Under the pieces are notes generated by a model. It was given only the letters and a program-made list of their open reading frames with translations. It searched no databases and was not told where the DNA came from. Below are positions 1 through 5,394 of a stretch of 6,168 nucleotides of DNA, piece by piece; within the stretch, counting starts at the first letter, position 1, and the number at the start of each line of letters is the position of its first letter. The position numbers were made by a program, and so were the translations under genes. Source of the stretch: an uncultured Variovorax sp. (GTDB lineage: Bacteria > Pseudomonadota > Gammaproteobacteria > Burkholderiales > Burkholderiaceae_C); the NCBI GenBank assembly GCA_903872875.1, contig CAIQMJ010001006.1, positions 1 through 6,168 on the forward strand. Reading direction: 5' to 3'.

Positions 1-1108
1 CGGCCAGGGCGCGTTGAACGGTGCGCTGACTGGCGCCCGTCGCCAATGCAAGCGCCGAGGTCGACCAGGGAACACCGTCGGAGAGCAGCGCGACAAGCGC
101 TCCCTGCTCGCCATCGATCGGTGGCGCCAGCACGGCCACGGCGCGTGCATCGTGCGGCCGGAGAATGAAGCCGCCGGCCGTGGCCTCGATGCCGGCCAGC
201 GCCGCGACGAGCGCGCGAAGCCGGCCGATCTCGACCCGCAGGCGGGCGCGCAGGGTTTCGTCCGCATGGCGGGTGCGGAACGCGCGCGCGATCAGCGCGT
301 CGCGGTCGGCGTCGCCGGGCCATGCTTCGGCGAGCGCGCGCAGGATCATGAACAGAATGGGCCTGCGCGCCAGCGGCTGCCAGGTGCCGCCCGCACGCAA
401 GCCATGGCGGCAGGCGTCGACCAGCAGCACATCCATGTCCATCAGGGCTGCGACATCGTCCAGGCGCACGGGCTGCGTCCCGTTGGCACCGAGCTGGCGC
501 GCCGCAGGGCGATCGAACGTCGCCTGCGCCTCCTTCACTTCAGCCATCAGCGCCGGTACGCGCGCCTGCGTGGCCGCTGCGTGCGCCCGTGCCAGCGCGG
601 CGCGTGCGGGGCCGATGTGCAAGGCGCGCATGGCCAGTTCGGCGCCGGTGAGTTCGGCGACCGCTTCCAGCGACGGCGCCATGCCGCGCGCATCCAGCCG
701 CGCCAGCGCGTGCGCAGCCTCGTCGAGGCGGCCGAGCAGCAGCAGCCGGCGCACCGCGATCAGGCGAGCCTGCAGCGCATTGGCGTGATCGGCATGCGCT
801 TCGAGCGTCGCCGCGGCGGCCGTCAATGCGCTCGATGCGCGCGGTGTTCCGGCGAGGTCGCGCATGGCCAGGGCCACCTCGGCTTCGGCCACGACGCAGC
901 GGGCACGCGCCCGTGCCTCGTGGGTGCCGAAGCCGCGCGCGGCGCGGCGCAGCAGGTCGCGAGCAAGCGGGTGTTCACCGAGCTGGGCCATCGCGATGCC
1001 ACGCAGGGCGAGCGCCGGCGGATCGTCGCGCAAGGCGATCCGCTTGAGGGCGCCGAGTGCATCGCCCGCGGCGAGCGCCCGTGCGGCGGCGGCGATCAGG
1101 GAGTCCAT
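1..1108 (-). CDS. Two-domain HTH transcriptional regulator with TPR-like N-terminus, 3' end missing
   Basis: An open minus-strand frame runs from ATG at 1108 to the window edge with no stop, giving the first 369 residues; the C-terminus is missing. A TAG four codons upstream of the ATG fixes the start, although no good Shine-Dalgarno is visible. Residues about 5-205 are Ala/Leu/Arg-rich amphipathic helices in pairs, resembling TPR-type repeats. Residues about 226-318 fit an OmpR/PhoB-like winged helix: a strand-rich lead-in, then LRVEIGRLRALVAAL (290-304) as recognition-helix region, then IEATAGGFIL (307-316) as the wing. From about 333 a second helix-turn-helix begins, ending in TGASQRTVQRALA at the edge. 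No receiver, kinase or membrane segment is seen in the visible part. It is probably a cytoplasmic DNA-binding regulator; its ligand and targets are unknown. It diverges from galM across 161 bp, so it could control galM, but nothing in the sequence proves this. Similar proteins, annotated only as HTH-domain proteins, are remembered from Burkholderiales. Confidence 0.82.
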   Translation of the reverse strand, partial: MDSLIAAAARALAAGDALGALKRIALRDDPPALALRGIAMAQLGEHPLARDLLRRAARGFGTHEARARARCVVAEAEVALAMRDLAGTPRASSALTAAAATLEAHADHANALQARLIAVRRLLLLGRLDEAAHALARLDARGMAPSLEAVAELTGAELAMRALHIGPARAALARAHAAATQARVPALMAEVKEAQATFDRPAARQLGANGTQPVRLDDVAALMDMDVLLVDACRHGLRAGGTWQPLARRPILFMILRALAEAWPGDADRDALIARAFRTRHADETLRARLRVEIGRLRALVAALAGIEATAGGFILRPHDARAVAVLAPPIDGEQGALVALLSDGVPWSTSALALATGASQRTVQRALA

Positions 1109-1257
1109 GGTGCGAGGCTAACCCAGGCATTCCCGACCCGGATGCCGCCATGCGGCCCATAACATGCAGCATGCGACGATGCCGGCGAACAGGGTTGCGG
1201 GCACAAGCACGGTGCAGGAGAGCCACTCCAGCGGCCATTTCGACGATTGCGATGCAC

Positions 1258-1262
1258 AAGGA
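1258..1262 (+). promoter_or_regulatory. Ribosome binding site of galM (decides start)
   Basis: AAGGA lies 7 nt before ATG 1270. The in-frame ATG at 1252 has no purine-rich site at a suitable distance and adds residues outside the family's usual beginning, so 1270 is preferred. Confidence 0.65.
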
Positions 1263-1269
1263 CGGAACC

Positions 1270-2331
1270 ATGCCACCCACCCTCGCCCTGACGCCTTTCG
1301 GCACGCTGCCGGATGGGCGGCCGGTCGGCCAGTACACGCTCGACAACGGTGCCGGCCTGCGCCTGAGCGCGATCAACCTCGGCGGCATCGTCACGGCGCT
1401 GGAGGTACCCGACCGCAACGGCGTCGGCGCCAACGTGGTGCTGGGCCTGCCGACACTGGACGACTACATCGCCCGCAACCCGCACTTCGGCACGATCGTC
1501 GGCCGGTACGCCAACCGGATCGCGCACGGCCGCTTCACGCTCGACGACCAGACCTTCCAGCTGCCGCTGAACGACGGGCCGAACACGCTGCACGGCGGCG
1601 TTGCCGGCTTCGGCGCGCGCTGGTGGGATATGGCGCCGGTCGACACCGGCGTGCCGGGCGAGGTCGCGCTGGCGCTGCGCTACACCAGTGCCGATGGCGA
1701 GGAAGGCTGTCCGGGCCGGCTGTCGGTGGAGGTGCGCTACACGCTCGATGCCCAAGACTGCTGGCGCATCGACTACAGCGCCAGCACCGACCGTTCCACG
1801 GTGCTGAACCTGAGCCATCACGACTACTTCAACCTCGCGGGCCGCGGCTCGGTGCTCGACCATGTGCTGACGCTGCCGGCAGCGCGCTACACGCCGGTCG
1901 ATGCGACGCTGATCCCGACCGGCATCGCCGAAGTCGCCGGAACGCCCTTCGACTTCCGCACGCCCACGCGCATCGGCGAGCGCATCCGCATGCCGCATCC
2001 GCAGTTGGTGCGAGCCCGCGGCTATGACCACAACTGGGTTCTCGATCGCCCTGCCGGCGGCCTGGCGCTGGCGGCGCGGCTGGAGCACGAGGGCTCCGGC
2101 CGCATGATGGAGGTCTTCACGACCGAGCCCGGCGTGCAGTTCTACTCGGGCAACTTTCTGGACGGCACGCTGGTCGGCCGCTCGGGCGAGGTGGTGCGCC
2201 AGGGCGACGGGCTCTGCCTGGAGACCCAGCATTTCCCGGATTCACCGAATCGCCCGGAATTTCCGTCGACCGTGCTGCGGCCGGGCCAGCTGTTTCGCAG
2301 TTCGACGGTGCATCGTTTCAGCGTGCGCTGA
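1270..2331 (+). CDS. galM: Aldose 1-epimerase (galactose mutarotase)
   Basis: This 353-residue protein interconverts the alpha and beta anomers of aldoses such as galactose, glucose or arabinose; it appears cytoplasmic, with no signal peptide. It has normal GalM length and carries the family landmarks in order: GRYANRIA in the first third, LNDGPNTLHGG with His108, NLSHHDYFNLAG with catalytic His184, GYDHNWVLD with Asp253, and CLETQHFPDSPN with Glu318 as the expected catalytic base. All four active-site positions known from bacterial GalM are present. The start at 1270 follows a good AAGGA. In this neighbourhood it would supply the anomer preferred by the sugar 1-dehydrogenase encoded at 3442-4230. 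It is convergent with the lactonase gene, with 24 bp between the stop codons, and divergent from the regulator on its left. The substrate cannot be settled from the sequence. Confidence 0.95.
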   Translation: MPPTLALTPFGTLPDGRPVGQYTLDNGAGLRLSAINLGGIVTALEVPDRNGVGANVVLGLPTLDDYIARNPHFGTIVGRYANRIAHGRFTLDDQTFQLPLNDGPNTLHGGVAGFGARWWDMAPVDTGVPGEVALALRYTSADGEEGCPGRLSVEVRYTLDAQDCWRIDYSASTDRSTVLNLSHHDYFNLAGRGSVLDHVLTLPAARYTPVDATLIPTGIAEVAGTPFDFRTPTRIGERIRMPHPQLVRARGYDHNWVLDRPAGGLALAARLEHEGSGRMMEVFTTEPGVQFYSGNFLDGTLVGRSGEVVRQGDGLCLETQHFPDSPNRPEFPSTVLRPGQLFRSSTVHRFSVR

Positions 2332-2355
2332 GGCCTTCCGCCCGGGGTCGGATGT

Positions 2356-3294
2356 TCAGCCACCGAAGCGGTGCGCCGGCAGGCCGGGACTGTCGACTCG
2401 CACGGCGAACAAGCCACCTGCCAGCGGTTCGGCTGCGCGCTGCTGGGTACTCAGCCCGCTGCAGGCGCTGGTGATGAACAGTGTCTGGAAGTCGTCGCCG
2501 CCGAAGGCGCAGTTGGTGATGTGCGAGGTCGGCAGCGCGATGCGGCAGAGCTCGGCACCACTCGATGCGTCATGACAGCTCACGCAGGCGCCACCCCAGT
2601 GCGCGATCCAGAGCCGACCGGCGGCATCGGTCGTCATGCCGTCCGGCACGCCGTCGCCGGGTGCGAAGCGCAGCCACTCGCGGCGCCGTGACAGCGTGCC
2701 CTCGGCAGGGTCGAAGTCGTAGGCCAGCACGCGGCCCTGCCCGGTGTCGTTGAAGTACAGGGTGCGGCCGTCGGCCGACCAGGTCGGCCCGTTGGTCACG
2801 GCAAAGCCATGGTCGTGGCGGGTGCAGCGGCCGTCCGGGTCGAAGCGGTAGAGCGCACCGGTCGCAGCCTCGCAGGCGAAGTCCATCGTGCCGGCCCAGA
2901 AGCGCCCCCGGGTGTCGCACTTGCCGTCGTTGAATCGGTTGCCGGGCTCGTCCGGCTCCGGCCGGTGCAGTTCGCGCGGCGCCTGCGCGGGCTGTGCGGG
3001 ATCGAAGAGCGAAAAGCCGCGGTGCATCGTGACCAGCAGCCCCGGTGCGTCGGCCCGTTCGGCAAGCGCCGTGATGACCTGGTCGAACTGCCATGTCCGG
3101 CGATCGCCTGTCGACGGGTGCCAGCGATGCAGCCGGTGCGCCAGGATGTCGACCCAGTAGAGCGCCTGCTCGCGCTGCGACCACAGCGCGCCCTCTCCCA
3201 GCGTGGCGCCGACGGGCCAGACGCATTCGGGCGCGCCGAGTGCGCGTGGGGAGGAGATCGGCGTGATCGACGAGGGGGCAGCAGCTGCGGTCAT
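2356..3294 (-). CDS. SMP-30/gluconolactonase family sugar lactonase
   Basis: This 312-residue protein belongs to the SMP-30/gluconolaconase/LRE six-bladed beta-propeller family, which hydrolyses aldono-lactones to aldonic acids using one divalent metal ion. The metal ligands are recognisable: Glu34 in TLGEGALW, Asn168 in VTNGPTWS and Asp218 in GVPDGM. The conserved NRFNDGKCD segment (119-127, substrate side) and GRFWAGTMD (130-138) are also present. No signal peptide is seen; the first about 20 residues are a low-complexity Ala/Ser/Pro extension before the propeller. ATG 3294 follows GGAG at 3304-3301 with 6 nt spacing. The gene diverges from the SDR gene across an AT-rich control region and converges with galM. 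Its likely role is opening the lactone made by the SDR, giving an arabonate, galactonate or similar acid; family membership is secure, substrate is inferred. Confidence 0.93.
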   Translation of the reverse strand: MTAAAAPSSITPISSPRALGAPECVWPVGATLGEGALWSQREQALYWVDILAHRLHRWHPSTGDRRTWQFDQVITALAERADAPGLLVTMHRGFSLFDPAQPAQAPRELHRPEPDEPGNRFNDGKCDTRGRFWAGTMDFACEAATGALYRFDPDGRCTRHDHGFAVTNGPTWSADGRTLYFNDTGQGRVLAYDFDPAEGTLSRRREWLRFAPGDGVPDGMTTDAAGRLWIAHWGGACVSCHDASSGAELCRIALPTSHITNCAFGGDDFQTLFITSACSGLSTQQRAAEPLAGGLFAVRVDSPGLPAHRFGG

Positions 3295-3354
3295 GGAGGA
3301 CTCCGTCGAATGCGGTGCCCACGGGACAACCCGCGGGCCTTGACGCGCCGGATC

Positions 3355-3384
3355 GTATCAGGGCATATTGATATGAGAAATCAA
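3355..3384 (-). promoter_or_regulatory. Putative promoter of the lactonase gene
   Basis: Reading leftward, TTGATT (3384-3379) and TGATAC (3360-3355) are separated by 18 bp; each matches the sigma70 consensus at 4 of 6 positions. A start site near 3348 would give a leader of about 54 nt. The -35 lies inside the octamer ATTTGATT that also carries the proposed -35 of the sugar-binding-protein gene. Weak consensus boxes fit an activator-dependent promoter, but this is by eye only. Confidence 0.35.
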
Positions 3385-3420
3385 ATTTTTCTGAATATTA
3401 TCATATTAGATTTGCAATCA
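3361..3420. promoter_or_regulatory. AT-rich divergent control region (lactonase / SDR)
   Basis: These 60 bases contain only 15 G or C (25 %), in sharp contrast to the surrounding DNA. They hold a perfect dyad TTGAT-N7-ATCAA (3368-3384), a CATAT-TG-ATATG inverted repeat (3364-3375), an imperfect pair TGATATGA (3369-3376) / TCATATTA (3401-3408), and a small GATT-TGC-AATC dyad (3409-3419). Such clustering between divergent genes fits a regulator-bound operator with promoters for both. TATTAT (3396-3401) or CATATT (3402-3407) could be the -10 of the SDR promoter, but no good -35 sits at the right distance. The neighbouring LysR protein is the obvious candidate binder; this is inference. Confidence 0.55.
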
Positions 3421-3431
3421 CAGATTCGACT

Positions 3432-3435
3432 GGAG
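3432..3435 (+). promoter_or_regulatory. Ribosome binding site that decides the TTG start of the SDR
   Basis: GGAG stands 6 nt before TTG 3442. This start gives an N-terminus of normal SDR length. The alternative ATG at 3373 would translate the AT-rich operator into an Ile/Leu-rich extension unlike the family. Confidence 0.6.
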
Positions 3436-3441
3436 ACTTTC

Positions 3442-4230
3442 TTGAGCACAACCCCTTCTCCCCTGACTCCGAACGCTATCTTTCCGAGCCTGCTCGCTCG
3501 CACGGTCTTCGTGACCGGAGGCGGCAGCGGCATCGGTGCGGCCATGGTGTCGGCCTTCGCCGCCCAGGGCGCCCGGGTCGCCTTCATCGACATCGCCGAA
3601 GAGGCGAGCCGTGCGCTGGCGCAACGCATTGCCGGCGACGGGCATGCGGCGCCGTGGTGGCGACGCTGCGACGTGCGCGACATCGGTGCACTGCAGGAGG
3701 CCATCGCCGACGCGGCGGCCGAACTGGGCGACTTCGCGGTGCTGGTCAACAACGTGGCGAGCGACGATCGCCACACGCTCGAATCTGTCACGCCGAGCTA
3801 CTACGACGAGCGCATGGCCATCAACGAGCGGCCCGCGCTGTTCGCGATCCAGGCGGTGGTGCCGGGCATGAAGCGCCTCGGCCGCGGCTCGGTGATCAAC
3901 CTGGGCTCGACCGGCTGGCGAGGCAAGGGCGCGGGCTATCCCTGCTATGCGATCGCCAAGTCGTCGGTGAACGGGCTGACGCGCGGGCTGGCGGTCGACC
4001 TGGGCCGCGACCGCATCCGCATCAACACCGTGTCGCCGGGCTGGGTGATGACGGAGCGCCAGGTGAAGCTCTGGCTGGATGAGGAAGGCGAGAAGGCGCT
4101 GCAGCGCAACCAGTGCCTGCCGGACAAGCTGATGCCGGAAGACATCGCGCGCATGGTGCTGTTCCTCGCATCGGACGATGCGGCGATGTGCACGGCGCAG
4201 GAGTTCACGGTGGACGCGGGCTGGGTCTGA
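3442..4230 (+). CDS. SDR-family sugar 1-dehydrogenase (L-arabinose/D-galactose type)
   Basis: From TTG 3442 the product has 262 residues, standard for a classical short-chain dehydrogenase. The Rossmann cofactor motif is TGGGSGIG (25-32); Asp50 at the end of the second strand favours NAD over NADP. NNVAS (103-107) replaces the usual NNAG. The catalytic tetrad is Asn128, Ser156, Tyr169 and Lys173 (YAIAK), with the normal 13-residue Ser-Tyr gap. The C-terminal part, with ERQVKLW, QCLPDKLMPEDIA and a final DAGWV, resembles Burkholderiales L-arabinose and D-galactose 1-dehydrogenases as remembered. It would oxidise the aldose to a 1,4- or 1,5-lactone in the cytoplasm, the substrate of the divergently encoded lactonase. 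The start codon is inferred from GGAG 6 nt upstream. An alternative is an L-fucose or L-rhamnose dehydrogenase, or another SDR. The SDR class is certain; the sugar is not. Confidence 0.88.
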   Translation: MSTTPSPLTPNAIFPSLLARTVFVTGGGSGIGAAMVSAFAAQGARVAFIDIAEEASRALAQRIAGDGHAAPWWRRCDVRDIGALQEAIADAAAELGDFAVLVNNVASDDRHTLESVTPSYYDERMAINERPALFAIQAVVPGMKRLGRGSVINLGSTGWRGKGAGYPCYAIAKSSVNGLTRGLAVDLGRDRIRINTVSPGWVMTERQVKLWLDEEGEKALQRNQCLPDKLMPEDIARMVLFLASDDAAMCTAQEFTVDAGWV

Positions 4231-4240
4231 ACGACCCAGC
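4220..4240 (+). terminator. GC-rich stem-loop across the SDR stop codon
   Basis: GCTGGGT (4220-4226) and ACCCAGC (4234-4240) form a perfect 7-bp stem with a 7-nt loop that contains the TGA of the SDR gene. No T-run follows on either strand, so it is not a typical intrinsic terminator. It lies in the 30-bp gap between two convergent genes and could pause or protect transcripts. Confidence 0.3.
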
Positions 4241-4260
4241 GACGAGCGCCTGGCCGTGGC

Positions 4261-5223
4261 TCAATCCGCCAGGTCCAGCTTGCGGTTGTAGACCGACAGG
4301 CTGGCCACCTTGAGCGCCTTCATCATCACCTTGGCCGCCGGCGACAGCAGGCGGTCGGAGCGCGTGATGATCCCGAAGTTGTCCATGTGGCAGGGCATGT
4401 CGAGCGGCAGCAGCGCGACGATGCCGTGCGCTGCGTAATAGCGCGCGACGTCGGCCGCCAGCACCGCGATCATGTCGCTGCGCTGCAGCATGCTGGTGAT
4501 GAACAGCAGGGCCGCGGTCTCGACGGTGTTGACGGGCGGCGCGAGTCCGCCTTCCTGGAACATCAGCTCGAAGCGATGGCGCAGCACGCTGCCCGCGGGC
4601 GGCACGATCCAGCTGGCGTCGACCACGTCGCGCAACGCCAGGTCCGCGGTGCTCAGCATCGGATGGCCCGGCCGCACCACGGCACAGACCAGTTCCTCCG
4701 TGAGTGCCTGGTAGCGCAGCTGCGACTTGTCGTGCTCCTCGAACAGGCGCGCGACCAGGATGTCGAGGCGGCCCTGTTCCAGCCGCTCCAGCAACACCGG
4801 GCTGGTCTCGATCTCGAGCGACACGCGCAGGTTCGGCTGTTCCCGCTTGACCGCTGCCACCGCGGGCGGCAGCAACGCAAGGCCGGGTGACGTGATCGCG
4901 CCCACGCGCACCTGGCCGAAGCTGCCTGCCTTCAGCGCCTGCAGTTCGTCGTGCGCCTGGTTCAGGCTGCCCAGCGCGACGCGCGCGTGCCGGATCATGG
5001 TCTCGCCATACCAGGTCGGGCGCATGCCGCGCGGCAGCCGTTCGAACAGCGGCACCTCCAGCACGTCCTCCAGATCCTTGAGCAGCTTGGAGGCGGCCGG
5101 CTGCGTCATGGCGAGCACCTGCGCGGCCCGGTGGATGTTGCCTTCCTCGGCAAGGGTGACCAGCAGCAGCAGTTGCCGGGTCTTGAGCCGGGCGCGAAGA
5201 AACCAGTGGGTCGAGGTACTCAT
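4261..5223 (-). CDS. LysR-family transcriptional regulator, GbpR-like
   Basis: This 320-residue protein has standard LysR-type architecture. The N-terminal winged helix-turn-helix covers about residues 12-72, with the core NIHRAAQVLAMTQPAASKLL (29-48); a linker helix follows (about 73-98), and the effector-binding domain begins at GQVRVGAI near residue 103. The N-terminal run LRARLKTRQLLLLVTLAEEG and the TQPAASKLLKDLE recognition helix are of the type seen in GbpR, the LysR regulator of sugar-binding-protein genes such as Agrobacterium chvE. ATG 5223 has only a weak ribosome site. The gene diverges from the sugar-binding-protein gene across 171 bp, the usual layout for a LysR regulator and its target, and converges with the SDR gene. 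It probably activates transport and catabolic genes when a sugar or its oxidation product is present, and may repress itself through the shared intergenic region. The inducer is unknown. Confidence 0.92.
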   Translation of the reverse strand: MSTSTHWFLRARLKTRQLLLLVTLAEEGNIHRAAQVLAMTQPAASKLLKDLEDVLEVPLFERLPRGMRPTWYGETMIRHARVALGSLNQAHDELQALKAGSFGQVRVGAITSPGLALLPPAVAAVKREQPNLRVSLEIETSPVLLERLEQGRLDILVARLFEEHDKSQLRYQALTEELVCAVVRPGHPMLSTADLALRDVVDASWIVPPAGSVLRHRFELMFQEGGLAPPVNTVETAALLFITSMLQRSDMIAVLAADVARYYAAHGIVALLPLDMPCHMDNFGIITRSDRLLSPAAKVMMKALKVASLSVYNRKLDLAD

Positions 5224-5254
5224 GGGTTGCTCATGGGGTTTTCCAGAATTCGGC

Positions 5255-5310
5255 TATCGATATCTATTTTCTCTAAAAAATGATTTGATTGATACCAAAT
5301 TCATTTCTAG
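5255..5310. promoter_or_regulatory. AT-rich divergent control region (LysR / sugar-binding protein)
   Basis: Bases 5261-5310 contain only 11 G or C of 50. The region holds the palindrome TATCGATA (5255-5262) and a perfect dyad ATTTG-N8-CAAAT (5283-5300). The flanks of that dyad continue as AAATG upstream and TCATTT downstream, a further inverted match if one base is skipped. The palindrome would lie near -61 and the dyad over the -35 of the proposed binding-protein promoter, which matches the common LysR arrangement of a recognition site near -65 and an activation site near -35. The arrangement is seen; the binding is inferred. Confidence 0.55.
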
Positions 5311-5313
5311 ACT
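5285..5313 (+). promoter_or_regulatory. Putative promoter of the sugar-binding-protein gene
   Basis: TTGATT (5285-5290) and TAGACT (5308-5313) are separated by 17 bp, each matching the sigma70 consensus at 4 of 6 positions. A start near 5320 would give a leader of about 75 nt. The -35 lies within the ATTTG-N8-CAAAT dyad, so a bound regulator would directly affect polymerase. Confidence 0.45.
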
Positions 5314-5394
5314 GGCTTCCGGTTAGAAATCCAGAACAGCGGCCCTCACAGGCACCCGGACAACGCTTCCCATCGACAACAACAGGAGACTCCC

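Noticed and set aside
1144..1156. GCCGC-CAT-GCGGC inverted repeat in the gap between the regulator and galM
   Set aside because: A 5-bp stem of this composition is expected by chance in G+C-rich DNA, and no promoter elements line up with it.
14..1162. 382-codon plus-strand open frame
   Set aside because: It lies antisense to the regulator, is very rich in Arg, Gly and Ala with no recognisable domain, and is the usual shadow of a G+C-rich gene.
1096..2232. 378-codon minus-strand open frame
   Set aside because: It is antisense to galM, whose catalytic motifs are complete; the frame has no family features.
2327..2360. GCTGA / TCAGC inverted repeat joining the stop codons of galM and the lactonase gene
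   Set aside because: Only 5 bp with a 24-nt loop and no T-run; it arises from the two TGA codons and is too weak to call a terminator.
2809..3441. Long 5' extension in the SDR frame
   Set aside because: It overlaps the lactonase gene in antisense and the AT-rich operator; the SDR fold begins only after 3442.
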